This document shows positions 8,614 to 17,877 of a stretch of DNA of 64,000 nucleotides, piece by piece (the first letter of the stretch is position 1; every line of letters starts with the position of its first letter). The DNA lies in assembly GCF_002078605.1 (NCBI RefSeq), contig NZ_MSJR01000005.1, positions 1 through 64,000 on the forward strand. Reading direction: 5' to 3'. The notes under the pieces are model-generated. The model worked only from the letters and a program-made list of their open reading frames with translations. It had not been told where the DNA came from and searched no databases. Source of the DNA: Salegentibacter sediminis. GTDB lineage: Bacteria; Bacteroidota; Bacteroidia; Flavobacteriales; Flavobacteriaceae. A program made the position numbers and the translations under genes.

Positions 8614-9600
8614 ATGAAAATTCTCTATATCAATGCAAATCTAATGGATTATCAGCAAGACATTATTTATGGGGGGCTGGTAAAAGTACTTGGGGCCAAA
8701 AATGTACATCCAATTCCTTTCAATCATTCATTTTATTTTAATTTAAGAAAATACCCTAAAAATATAGGCTACCACCAGGGTGGATTATTTGCCTATTTGA
8801 AAAATAGATTTTTAAGTTTTAATTATGACTGTGTAATAGTTTCTTCAACAAAATATCAATCATTTGATTTCTATTCCGAAATTCTAGATAAAATTCCAGA
8901 CTCCTGTCCTGTAGCTTTTCTTGATGGGGGAGACCGTGCTGAAATAGGAGGTGATTTAAGCAGATTAGGTTATCCTAAGCTTTACCAAGAAACCATAAAA
9001 AAAAGACCTTTTGATCTGATTTTTAAAAGAGAAATGCTCAAAAATGTTGATTATCCAACAAATGTCTATCCTTGTCCTTTTGCTTTCAATATGGATAGAA
9101 TTAAAAGTATAAAAAAGCATACTACAAAAAAATATGATGTTTCTTTTTGGGCAAATGAATCACATAAATCAAGAACGAAAATATTTTCTTTACTTAAGGG
9201 GAAATATGATTGTGAAGAAAATGGAACTATAAGGGGATTTTCCTTTGGAAGTTTCCAAAGACGAGGGAATTATTATTTTGAAGAACTTAAAAGATGTAAA
9301 GTAGTTCTTAATATACGAGGGGCTGGATGGGATACTTTACGGTTTTGGGAAGTGCCTGCTCTTAGTACGTTTATGTTATCTCAAAAACCAGATATTATGA
9401 TTCCGAATGATTTCACAGATGAAATGAATATAGCTTACTTTGAAGATGATTTTTCGGATTTTTATGAAAAAATAGATTATTACCTAGAGAATGAGAGCGT
9501 TAGAGAGAAAATTGCATTTGCCGGATACCAACACCTTTGTAAATACCATACCGACATTGCCAGGGCTAAATCAATTATTAACAGGATTAGTAGCCTATAG
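8614..9600 (+). CDS. CgeB-like / Glyco_trans_1_2 glycosyltransferase
   Basis: A 328-residue protein. The C-terminal part (about 225-325) matches the GT-B half of CgeB/YkvP-like transferases: VVLNIRGAGWDTLRFWEVPA, then TDEMNIAYFEDDFSDFYEKI and a closing helix with REKIAFAGYQH. The N-terminal half is less conserved. It is bounded by a 155-bp imperfect direct repeat derived from the wecB/GT4 junction, so it seems to have been inserted there. It is more AT-rich than wecB and the next gene. Function as a sugar transferase is likely; the substrate is unknown. Confidence 0.7.
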   Translation: MKILYINANLMDYQQDIIYGGLVKVLGAKNVHPIPFNHSFYFNLRKYPKNIGYHQGGLFAYLKNRFLSFNYDCVIVSSTKYQSFDFYSEILDKIPDSCPVAFLDGGDRAEIGGDLSRLGYPKLYQETIKKRPFDLIFKREMLKNVDYPTNVYPCPFAFNMDRIKSIKKHTTKKYDVSFWANESHKSRTKIFSLLKGKYDCEENGTIRGFSFGSFQRRGNYYFEELKRCKVVLNIRGAGWDTLRFWEVPALSTFMLSQKPDIMIPNDFTDEMNIAYFEDDFSDFYEKIDYYLENESVREKIAFAGYQHLCKYHTDIARAKSIINRISSL

Positions 9601-9682
9601 AATAATAATGTTAAACAAGGGATTAATGTTAGGTCTTCAAGAGAGAAACTATAGGTTTTGGTTTATATCTTTGGAAGTCCAT

Positions 9683-9768
9683 CGGATTTTACAGGAGATG
9701 TAAACCGATATGGAGATAGCCGTGCAGCCCAAAAGATTATGGAAATTATAAAAAGAGAAAATGCCTGA
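9683..9768 (+). pseudogene. Decayed 3' end of a wecB copy
   Basis: Reads SDFTGDVNRYGD, then QKIMEIIKRENA and a stop, clearly the tail of a WecB protein. By hand, 67 of 86 bases match the real wecB tail at 8364-8449 without gaps. Upstream of 9683 the similarity ends, so only the tail remains. The stop overlaps the ATG of the next gene at 9761, which preserves the junction that wecB must have had with that gene before the insertion. Confidence 0.8.
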
Positions 9769-11014
9769 CCTGATAAAAAGAATCCTGGTCGTAGTTGAGT
9801 CGATTGATGTGGATGACAGCAGTGGTTCCAAAGCCAACGTAGCCCTTATAAAAAACCTTTACAAAGCCGGCTTTGAGTTGCAGGTTTATCATTACACCAG
9901 AAAGGATATTCAGCTGGGTGACATTCCCTGCCATTCTATCAAAGAGAACCGAAGAAGTTTGCTGTTTTTCTTAAGCAGGTCGGAGCGTTATTTACGGTAT
10001 TGGTTTAATTTGAACTTATATAAACCCATCGAGCAAGTCTTTGGATTTTCCTTTACACTGTTTAACGACCGTAACAGCATTGTAGCCGCTTTAAATAAAA
10101 TCAATGATTTCGAACCCGATTTGGTTTTAACGCTAAGTAAAGGAACCAGTTTTAGACCGCACCACTCACTTCTTAAAATTCCGAAGTGGCATTCAAAATG
10201 GATGGCCTATATTCACGATCCTTATCCCTTCGCTTCATACCCCCGGCCTTATGATTATGTGGAACCCGGGCATCAAAAAAAAAGGGAATTCTTTCTGAAT
10301 GTTTCAGAAAAAGCCCGCTTTGCAGCTTATCCCAGCAAATTACTGGCAGAATGGATGGAGAGCTACTTCCCTCCTTTAAAGGGGAAATCGGTAATAATTC
10401 CACATCAGATTGATGAAGAGGAGGTTGATTCTCCGGAACTACCAGAGTATTTTAAAAAAGATGCTTTTACTATTGTACATGCAGGAGCTTTAATGAACGC
10501 AAGGAACCCGAGGGGATTGATTAAAGCATTTAGAGAGTTTCTGAAAGAAGTTCCGGAAGCCGCTGAAAATAGTCAGCTTCTTTTTATTGGTAAAAAATCA
10601 AAATATACCCCGGAGTTTGAAGAACTAAAAAGGGAAGTATCGCAGTTTTATTCCAGTGATGATTATTTGCCTTTTACCCAGGTACAGGCCATTCAGAAAA
10701 ATGCAGCGGTGAATGTGATATTGGAAGCCAAAGGACCCATAAGTCCTTTCCTCCCCGGAAAATTCCCGCATTGTATCCAGGCAGGGAAACCGATCTTGTT
10801 GTTAGGTCCTTATTATAGTGAATCAAGGAGATTACTTGGAGATGATTACCCCTGGTGGAGTGAGATTGATGATGAAGAAAAGATCACTCAGCAGATAAGT
10901 GAACTTTATTTTAAGTGGCTTGATAATCAGATTTTTATGGAGTATGATTATTCTTTTTTAAGGGAGCGTCTATCTGCTTTAAGTTTAAATCAATTGTACG
11001 AGTTAATTAATTAA
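9761..11014 (+). CDS. Glycosyltransferase (GT-B, family 4-like)
   Basis: A 417-residue protein with a GT-B layout. The N-terminal half begins RILVVVESIDVDDSSGSKAN; the C-terminal half has TIVHAGALMNARNPRGLIKA near 235-255 and LLFIGKKSKYTPEF, with a proline-rich SPFLPGKFPHCIQAGKP segment near 325-345 at the usual donor site. It lacks a textbook EX7E, so the family assignment is tentative. The start overlaps the remnant wecB tail, indicating that it was once translationally coupled to wecB. Confidence 0.7.
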   Translation: MPDLIKRILVVVESIDVDDSSGSKANVALIKNLYKAGFELQVYHYTRKDIQLGDIPCHSIKENRRSLLFFLSRSERYLRYWFNLNLYKPIEQVFGFSFTLFNDRNSIVAALNKINDFEPDLVLTLSKGTSFRPHHSLLKIPKWHSKWMAYIHDPYPFASYPRPYDYVEPGHQKKREFFLNVSEKARFAAYPSKLLAEWMESYFPPLKGKSVIIPHQIDEEEVDSPELPEYFKKDAFTIVHAGALMNARNPRGLIKAFREFLKEVPEAAENSQLLFIGKKSKYTPEFEELKREVSQFYSSDDYLPFTQVQAIQKNAAVNVILEAKGPISPFLPGKFPHCIQAGKPILLLGPYYSESRRLLGDDYPWWSEIDDEEKITQQISELYFKWLDNQIFMEYDYSFLRERLSALSLNQLYELIN

Positions 11015-11028
11015 TTTCAGGAAAGACC

Positions 11029-11851
11029 TTGAAAAAATATTTAAAAAGGAATTTACCGGACTGGTTGTTTTCTGCAATGAAATCAATCCATAGAAACTAT
11101 AAGTTAATTAAGCACAATTTTCATTATGCAAAAATAAAATTTGGACTACTTCTCGCAGGTATATATTTTACAATTTTTAAAAAAACCTACAAGAACAACG
11201 GGTTGATTATTCATATTCCATTCGATTTAACTGACTTTCAATTTAGAGGCCGATTTGCATTGCATCAATACGAAGTAGAAGAAGCGCAATATATTGATAA
11301 ATATTTACCGAAAGATGCAAAAGTATTGGAGTTAGGAGGCTGTTTGGGATACGTCTCTTGCTTAATAAACAAGAAACTTATAAATAAAACTCAACAGGTT
11401 ACCTTAGAAGCAAATCCAAATTTAATTGATTGGATAAAAAAGAATAGAGATGAAAACGATTGTTCTTTCTTTGTAGAAAATTCAATTATTTCGAAAGAAA
11501 CTAAAAATGTATTTTATTTAACGAATTGTTGGAGGCAGTACTAAAAGAGAAACAGGGAATAAAACCTATGTAAACGGACTTGATTTAGACTCCATAATGA
11601 TAAAATATAATATTGAATTTGATACTTTAATTATGGACATTGAGGGAGGGGAATTAGATATTATTAGAAACTTTAAGGAGAATCTTTCGAATTTTAAAAG
11701 AATATTCCTTGAAGTACATCCATTTGGAGGTATTTTAACTCACGCAGAAGTAAAAACTTGTGAGGATATTTTAAAGAGGATTGGATTTAGCATAATTGTG
11801 AGAGATGGGAATTTCCAAATTTGGGAGAAAATCTCCACAAAAAGTGTTTGA
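11029..11851 (+). pseudogene. FkbM-family methyltransferase split by a frameshift
   Basis: Two adjacent frames together make one FkbM methyltransferase of about 274 residues. The first (11029-11544) contains the SAM motif region VLELGGCLGYVSC and the acidic loop LEANPNL. The second, in the +1 frame, runs from about 11531 (GGSTKRETGNKTYVNGLDLD) through the typical FDTLIMDIEGGE and the C-terminal IFLEVHP to 11851. A single-base change between about 11521 and 11531 would restore one frame. It is therefore a recent pseudogene, a phase-variable gene or an assembly error; I see no long homopolymer at the break. Confidence 0.82.
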
Positions 11852-11982
11852 CGAATTCAGATTAACTTCTCATAAATTCGTGATTTAGAATCTTTAATGA
11901 GTACTTCATATATGGCCTAAATTGTAACTTTAAAAACTCACAGTCAACAGTAATCTGTTTTATATTTAATTAAACCTTTCGA

Positions 11983-13458
11983 ATGCCCCAATCTTTAACT
12001 AGTAAAGAAATTAAAGAATATTTTCTGAAGTTAGAACAGAAGTACCCCGTAAATCATTGGAATATTTTTGGGGTAGATATTTGGCCTCATATTCGTATCA
12101 AACTTTATTTCTTTCTATTAAATCTTGATGCTGATAAGCCCAAATTAAATGATTCCTGTAGTTCACAAAAAAGGAAATATGGGATAGTTAAAAGACTACT
12201 TAAAATTCCCGGGGCCTTAATGAATGCCTTATCTGGTTTGTATCAATTCTATAAAAAACTCGAGCCTAAAAAGATTATTTTCTTTGGTTCTCATTTTCAT
12301 CGTACACGGCAGAATGGTGTCTATTTTAATAGATTCTATGACTCGATGGTAGATACCCATAATTTGCAAGATGAGGTATATATGATTGAATTTGAAAAGA
12401 TTTATGAGAAGAATTATAATCAAAAAGCTATCCTGCCTCTTCATCAATATCTGGATCAATTTAAATTGCTTAAAAAGCTAAATGGGTTATTTTCTCAACC
12501 GGTGAAAGAAAATATTGAATTAAGAGACTATAAAACCTTTTATGAAGAGTTGATTTCTGATTTTCCCACGGCTAAAAATTTAAATATCTCCTTGGAGGCC
12601 CTGAGCCAATGGGCCCGGAAGGTAAGTCGTACGAAAGGCTTCTTCTCTAAGCTTTTCAAAAAAACAAAGCCAGAAAAAATTATTTTTCTTAGTTATTACG
12701 GCTATGATGACCTGGCGGCCGCACTTCTGGCTGCCCATGAATTGGGAATTAAAACCATTGATTTCCAGCATGGGCCACAAACCAATGTGCATATGGCATA
12801 CAGTGCCTGGACTAAACATCCTGATAGGCCATATAATATAATGCCTGTAGAATACTGGACCTGGGATCAAAGATCAAAGGAGAACATTGAAGCATGGGCA
12901 GGAAAAACAGGATTCATAAAAGTTATAAATGTTGGGCATCCTTACCTGGCATATTTCAAAAAGAAAATTTTGTTTCAGGATCTGGGTGAAAAGATATTTT
13001 TCAGTCTCCAAACCTTGAGTTTGGAGGAAATGCTTCCCATTGTCCTCTTAGATTTTATGAAAGAATCAGAAATGAAATGGATCCTAAGAATGCATCCGAG
13101 AAGTAACTTCACCAGGAATGACCTGGAGTCTTTTTTAAAAAAGAATAAGATTCATAAGAACATTTATAAAATAGAGGATGCCCTGGAAACCCCATTACCG
13201 GAATCTTTAGCGGGTGCAAAACTTCACATAACAAACTTTTCAGGCTGTGTGCTTGAGGCCGGGATGCTTAATATTCCCAGTCTTTTAATTCATGAATCGG
13301 GGGAGGAGATTTTTAGGGCATATATTGATGATAAATCGGTTTTTTATTTGAATCCTGCCGCGCCTGGATTTAAGGAAAGCTTTAAAAATATTCTGGAGAA
13401 GCTACCTGAAAAGGATAGTAAAAGGGAGGTTTTTGAGATCCCAAACCCCCTTATGTAA
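11983..13458 (+). CDS. Capsule-synthesis-like protein, putative nonulosonate transferase
   Basis: A 491-residue protein without signal peptide or membrane span. The C-terminal half resembles the GT-B-like capsule/surface carbohydrate synthesis group (polysialyltransferase-type): IIFLSYYGYDDLAAALLAA, then TIDFQHGPQTN, WILRMHPRSN and a TNFSGCVLEAGMLNIPSLLI donor-site-like stretch near the end. It precedes the CMP-sugar synthetase by 100 bp, so a CMP-nonulosonic-acid transferase is an attractive guess. The HGP...HPR pairing is what I rely on; the activity is inferred from neighbours. Confidence 0.55.
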   Translation: MPQSLTSKEIKEYFLKLEQKYPVNHWNIFGVDIWPHIRIKLYFFLLNLDADKPKLNDSCSSQKRKYGIVKRLLKIPGALMNALSGLYQFYKKLEPKKIIFFGSHFHRTRQNGVYFNRFYDSMVDTHNLQDEVYMIEFEKIYEKNYNQKAILPLHQYLDQFKLLKKLNGLFSQPVKENIELRDYKTFYEELISDFPTAKNLNISLEALSQWARKVSRTKGFFSKLFKKTKPEKIIFLSYYGYDDLAAALLAAHELGIKTIDFQHGPQTNVHMAYSAWTKHPDRPYNIMPVEYWTWDQRSKENIEAWAGKTGFIKVINVGHPYLAYFKKKILFQDLGEKIFFSLQTLSLEEMLPIVLLDFMKESEMKWILRMHPRSNFTRNDLESFLKKNKIHKNIYKIEDALETPLPESLAGAKLHITNFSGCVLEAGMLNIPSLLIHESGEEIFRAYIDDKSVFYLNPAAPGFKESFKNILEKLPEKDSKREVFEIPNPLM

Positions 13459-13558
13459 TGTGATTTTGGAATTTAAATATCCTGGGTAAATTCTAAAATA
13501 GCGGTCGTGAATGGATTTGCTCAGGCTATAAATCTTATATTAGTCTTAAAAATAATTA

Positions 13559-14722
13559 ATGAAGTCAATTGGTTTTATTCCACTTAGGAAAGATTCAAAG
13601 GGAATTAAAGGGAAAAACAAACGGAAATTATTAGGTCGTCCTTTATTTTCCTGGGTACTAACAGAAGCAGCCTTTTCTGATTTGGATGAAGTTTTTGTTT
13701 ACACCGATGATGATGATATAATTGAATTTATCACCCAACAATATTCCTGGAACTCTAAAATAAAGGTGCTAAAAAGAAGTGCTGAAAGCGCCACTGATGA
13801 AGCTTCAACAGAAACTGCCATTCTTGAATTTAGTGAGAAAGTCTCCTATGGATTTGATGTTTTTTGTCTGTTACAGGCCACCTCGCCCTTTACCACAAGA
13901 ATAGAAATCAATAAAGCCTTAGAGGAAATTAAATCCGGTATGGATTCAGCGCTAAGTGTAGTTAGAACTCAAAGATTTTTTTGGGATAAAAATGGTAAAC
14001 CAATCAATTATGACTTCCGGGAACGACCCCGGCGTCAGGATTTTAAAGGCACCCTGGTTGAGAATGGAGCCATATATTGTACCACCAAAGCAGCCCTGCA
14101 AAAAAGTAAATGCAGGATAAGCGGGGATATAGGGCTTATAGAAATGCCGGAAGATTCTTATACTGAAATTGATTCGGTTCCAGACTGGAATATCGTTGAA
14201 AACCTATTACTTCAAAGACTTCAGTCGGAAAGGAATCCTTCAAGGATCACTCATCTCTTTTTAGATGTTGATGGTATTTTTACAGATGGGAGAGTATTAT
14301 ATTCTGGAAATGGAGAGCTTGCCAAATCATTTGATATGAGGGATGGAATGGGGCTTGAGATTTTAAGGCAGGATAATATTGAGGTGTCTGTCATGACCTC
14401 AGAGAATTCAGCCCTGGTCGCTGCCAGAATGAAGAAACTGAATATTGATAAAGTTTATTTAGGAGTTAAGGATAAATTGGGGATGCTGAAACATCTTTCC
14501 CTAACTCAGAATATTAACTTAAATAATATCGCCTATCTGGGAGACGATGTGAATGATATGGCTTGTATGGCAAGTGTAGGTTGGTCTATATGTCCTAATA
14601 ATGGCATGGAAGAAATAAAAAGAATTTCAGATATAAATTTAACATCCGATTCCGGTTCGGGAGCGATTCGGGAAGCCTGTAGGTTTATAACTAAATACAA
14701 TAAACGATTTGAAAGAATATAA
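13559..14722 (+). CDS. neuA: CMP-nonulosonate synthetase fused to KdsC-like HAD phosphatase
   Basis: Two domains. Residues 1 to about 225 are a CMP-sialate synthetase (IPLRKDSKGIKGKN at 7-20, LLQATSPF, VENGAIY). Residues about 230-387 are a KdsC-type HAD phosphatase with the nucleophile motif DVDGIFTDG (Asp236 and Asp238) and GDDVNDMACM. The layout parallels animal CMAS, and the combination of activities parallels the separate KDN-9-phosphate phosphatase and CMP-KDN synthetase of Bacteroides thetaiotaomicron. It would dephosphorylate a 9-phosphate nonulosonate and activate it with CTP. It overlaps the NeuB gene by 14 bp. Confidence 0.87.
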   Translation: MKSIGFIPLRKDSKGIKGKNKRKLLGRPLFSWVLTEAAFSDLDEVFVYTDDDDIIEFITQQYSWNSKIKVLKRSAESATDEASTETAILEFSEKVSYGFDVFCLLQATSPFTTRIEINKALEEIKSGMDSALSVVRTQRFFWDKNGKPINYDFRERPRRQDFKGTLVENGAIYCTTKAALQKSKCRISGDIGLIEMPEDSYTEIDSVPDWNIVENLLLQRLQSERNPSRITHLFLDVDGIFTDGRVLYSGNGELAKSFDMRDGMGLEILRQDNIEVSVMTSENSALVAARMKKLNIDKVYLGVKDKLGMLKHLSLTQNINLNNIAYLGDDVNDMACMASVGWSICPNNGMEEIKRISDINLTSDSGSGAIREACRFITKYNKRFERI

Positions 14723-15587
14723 TACTCCTTTTGTTATAGCCGAAATAGGTTGCAATCATAAAGGTGATTTCGAGATTGCTAAAGAAATGATCAGGGTTGC
14801 CAAAATATTTTGCAAGGTTGATGCGGTCAAATTTCAGAAGCGCAGCAACAAAGAATTATTAAGTAAAGAACAATATGAGGCACCACATCCCAATCCCATC
14901 AACTCCTATGGAGATACTTATGGGGAACACCGTGAGTTTCTCGAGTTTAATATCGAACAACATAGGGAGTTAAAAGAATATTGTGAGGAAATGCAGCTAA
15001 CCTATTCCTCCTCAGTTTGGGACCTAACATCAGCCAGAGAGATAGCATCTTTAAATCCTGATTTTATAAAGATTCCTTCAGCCTGCAATAACAATTACCC
15101 AATGTTAGCATGGTTATGTGACAATTATAAGGGGGAAATTCATGTTTCGACTGGGATGACCACTCCCCAGGAAATATCGTTGCTAGTAGATTTTTTTAAG
15201 GATAAAAGCAGAAATCAGGACCTGAGCCTGTATAATTGTACCTCGGGTTATCCTGTGCCTTTTAAGGATGTATGTTTATTAGAGATTAATAAGTTGAAGA
15301 ATAAATATGCCGGGTCTGTTAAACAAATTGGGTTCTCAGGACATCATTTAGGGATAGCAGTAGATGTAGCAGCCTTTACCTTAGGAGCCTCTGTTGTAGA
15401 AAGGCATTTTACTTTAGATCGTACCTGGCGGGGTACAGATCATGCGGCTTCCCTTGAGCCTGCCGGTTTACGAAAACTCAACCGCGATCTTTGGGCGGTA
15501 TATGATGCATTGTCCTATAAAGAAAAAGATATTTTGGATATTGAGGAGGAACAAAGGAATAAATTGAAATTCAGACCTGATTCTTAA
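14709..15587 (+). CDS. neuB: NeuB-family nonulosonic acid (9-phosphate) synthase without SAF domain
   Basis: TIM-barrel synthase that condenses phosphoenolpyruvate with a mannosamine- or mannose-type acceptor. It shows FVIAEIGCNHKGDFEIAKEM, VDAVKFQKR, KIPSACNNNYPML, STGMTT and ERHFTLDRTWRGTDHAASLE, the last very like animal sialic acid-9-phosphate synthase. At 292 residues it ends after the barrel and lacks the C-terminal antifreeze-like SAF domain common in bacterial NeuB. With the fused phosphatase next door this points to the phosphorylated (KDN/Neu5Ac-9-P) route. Start is TTG at 14709, inside the upstream gene. Confidence 0.88.
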   Translation: MKEYNTPFVIAEIGCNHKGDFEIAKEMIRVAKIFCKVDAVKFQKRSNKELLSKEQYEAPHPNPINSYGDTYGEHREFLEFNIEQHRELKEYCEEMQLTYSSSVWDLTSAREIASLNPDFIKIPSACNNNYPMLAWLCDNYKGEIHVSTGMTTPQEISLLVDFFKDKSRNQDLSLYNCTSGYPVPFKDVCLLEINKLKNKYAGSVKQIGFSGHHLGIAVDVAAFTLGASVVERHFTLDRTWRGTDHAASLEPAGLRKLNRDLWAVYDALSYKEKDILDIEEEQRNKLKFRPDS

Positions 15588-15590
15588 TTG

Positions 15591-16736
15591 ATGAAAATCC
15601 TAATGCTCTCCATTTTCGCACCACATTTCTTTAACTGGACCGAACAGTTGAGAGATTCCGGTCATGAGGTATATTGGTTGGATGTATATGACTCCAACAC
15701 CAAAGTAAAGCAGATAGATTTTGTTGAGCAGATCCTTGGATGGCGATATAAGTGGAATTATCCCGGAAGGTATCTTCTTAAAAGTAAAGCTCCCGGAATA
15801 ACCCGTTTCATTAATATTTTCAATGAACGCAATTTCCAGGAACAACTGGAAAAGCAAATTAGGAGAATAAAACCGGATGTAGTGCATAGTTTTGTGATGT
15901 ATCTTGGAGGAGCGCCAGCCTTGCCGGTAATAAAAAAGTTTTCCAACCTAAAATGGACCTATACCGCCTGGGGCAGTGATATGTATTATTATCAACACCA
16001 ACCAAAACATCTTGAAGATATGAAAGAAACCTTAGCCCAAATGGACTATATGTTCGCCGATTGCCAGAGAGATTATAGCATTGCTCAGGAACATGGCTTT
16101 AAAGGTAGGTTTCTCGGAGTTTTTCCCGGGGGAGGTGGTTTTGATTTTAAAAGTCTTGATCCTCTTATTAAGGATAAGGAAAACAGAAATATTATTCTAA
16201 TAAAAGGGTATCAGGGGCTACACGGAAAATGCATTTCTGTATTAGAGGCGCTTCAAAAACTAGAAATGCAATTAATAGATAACCGGATTGTTGTATTTGG
16301 AGCTGCACCGGAGGTATTTAAATTTGTGGAGTCTTCTTCTTTAAAAGCATTTAAAAATTTGGAAGTAGTTGGTAAACTGCCTCACCAGAACCTGATGGAA
16401 TTGATGGGGCGGTCTTTAATCTATATCGGGAACAGTAGTTCTGATGGGATGCCTAATACCCTTCTGGAAGCAATTGTTATGGGTGCTTTTCCCATTCAAT
16501 CTAATCCAGGTGGCGCCACAGCCGAGATAATCACCCATAAAAAAAATGGACTCCTAATTGAAGAGCCTGAGGATTCCGGTCAAATTGCAGAATTAATAAG
16601 GGAGGCATTGTTTAATCCAGCGTTTAGAAGAAAAGCTATTGCCTGGAATTCAGAAAACATCAAACCAAACCTGGAAAGAGAACGGGTTAAAGCCCGGGTT
16701 TTAGAAGCTTATGAATTAATAGAGAAAGATCTGTAA
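15591..16736 (+). CDS. Family 4 glycosyltransferase
   Basis: GT-B protein of 381 residues (ATG at 15591, directly after a possible TTG at 15588). The C-terminal half shows LIYIGNSSSDGMPNTLLEAI and GAFPIQSNPGGATAEII, the donor site of Glycos_transf_1; the N-terminal part has VHSFVMYLGGAPALPV and WTYTAWGSDMYYY. It begins right after the NeuB stop and its last base is the first base of the next gene, so the run from neuA to 17824 is one tight operon. Confidence 0.87.
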   Translation: MKILMLSIFAPHFFNWTEQLRDSGHEVYWLDVYDSNTKVKQIDFVEQILGWRYKWNYPGRYLLKSKAPGITRFINIFNERNFQEQLEKQIRRIKPDVVHSFVMYLGGAPALPVIKKFSNLKWTYTAWGSDMYYYQHQPKHLEDMKETLAQMDYMFADCQRDYSIAQEHGFKGRFLGVFPGGGGFDFKSLDPLIKDKENRNIILIKGYQGLHGKCISVLEALQKLEMQLIDNRIVVFGAAPEVFKFVESSSLKAFKNLEVVGKLPHQNLMELMGRSLIYIGNSSSDGMPNTLLEAIVMGAFPIQSNPGGATAEIITHKKNGLLIEEPEDSGQIAELIREALFNPAFRRKAIAWNSENIKPNLERERVKARVLEAYELIEKDL

Positions 16737-17824
16737 TGCAGCCAGTAATTTCAATCCTATACGCCCACCGCAACCGGGATTCCGAAAGGATTAAAATCTC
16801 CTTTGACTCCCTGCGGAAACAAGAACTTCAGAATTTTGAAGTGATCTTTGTAGATTATGGGAGCAGGAACAAACTTGTAAATGAATTGGAAGAGCTTGAA
16901 AGGGAATTTCCTTTCGTTCGCTTTTATCACCTTCCAGTTGCCCAGCTCTTATGGAATAAAAGCAAAGCCCTAAATTTTGGGATTACAAAAGCGAGTGGAG
17001 AATATATCTTCATTGCAGATATTGACCTTGTTTTTCATCCCCAAACCTCTGTTTTATGGAAAAAGTTCCAGAACCCGGATAAATTTTATTTATTCAAACT
17101 CGGTTATTTGGAAAAGGAAGAATCACAGAAGCTTTCAGGGAATTATGTATTTGAAGATTTAAAGCCAGCCCGGGTTGGGGAGGTGAATGGAATGATTCTT
17201 ACGTCCAGGGAAAGCCTGATGAAGGTGAACGGCCTGGATGAGTTTTTTCATTTTTACGGGGCCGAAGACGAAGATCTTTTCGCCCGATTGGAAAATGCGG
17301 GGTGTCAGAAAGAGCAAAGAAAGGAGGAGTATTTTTACCATAATTGGCACCAAAGTTTTTCAGGGGCTGAAGACATTCTCCTCACAGGGAATCCACGGGT
17401 AAAATTTATCATGCGCATTAATCAACGGCATTTTGAACGCAACCGGGACCGGGGAATTATAAAACCTCTGAGGCAGGGGGAAATGGGGGACTTTATAGCT
17501 GCAGAAAGATCAGAAGCTTTAAAGAATCCGGATAAAAAACTTGAAATTCCCAATATCCTGGCAAGGGTAGAACATCTTTTAAGAGAAGAGTTACCTTCCC
17601 GGAAAGGAGAAGTGGTTAGGATGGAATTTTTTGAAGACGATTTTTATACTTCTTTAAAACACAGGTTAAAAAAAGGCCTGGGCAAGCAAACGCAGCCCTA
17701 TATTTCTATGAAGGAAGTTAATGATATGGTATTAAAGGAGATCCTTTATAATTACCGGGATCATAATTATTCCTTCAGGCTGGGAGAAGATTTGAAAAGA
17801 ATCGACTTCATTTTAGAAGTTTAA
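16736..17824 (+). CDS. Family 2 glycosyltransferase with galactosyltransferase-like C-terminus
   Basis: A 362-residue GT-A enzyme: VISILYAHRNRD at the N-terminus, VDYGSRNK near 40, and FIADIDLVF, the acidic metal site, near 92-100. It then has VGEVNGMILTSRESLMKVNGLDEFF and FYGAEDEDLFARL near 150-185, the arrangement of the Glyco_transf_7C galactosyltransferase group. The last ~100 residues carry no recognisable domain. Start overlaps the previous gene by one base. Galactose transfer is only a family-level guess. Confidence 0.8.
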   Translation: MQPVISILYAHRNRDSERIKISFDSLRKQELQNFEVIFVDYGSRNKLVNELEELEREFPFVRFYHLPVAQLLWNKSKALNFGITKASGEYIFIADIDLVFHPQTSVLWKKFQNPDKFYLFKLGYLEKEESQKLSGNYVFEDLKPARVGEVNGMILTSRESLMKVNGLDEFFHFYGAEDEDLFARLENAGCQKEQRKEEYFYHNWHQSFSGAEDILLTGNPRVKFIMRINQRHFERNRDRGIIKPLRQGEMGDFIAAERSEALKNPDKKLEIPNILARVEHLLREELPSRKGEVVRMEFFEDDFYTSLKHRLKKGLGKQTQPYISMKEVNDMVLKEILYNYRDHNYSFRLGEDLKRIDFILEV

Positions 17825-17877
17825 TTGAAAAAGATTTCGTGATGCCTTACGAGCGAAGAATTTATAAAATGAATTGA

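Noticed and set aside
9491-9703. 70-residue open frame overlapping the CgeB-like gene
   Set aside because: It is an off-frame shadow that runs into the wecB tail remnant; no family features.
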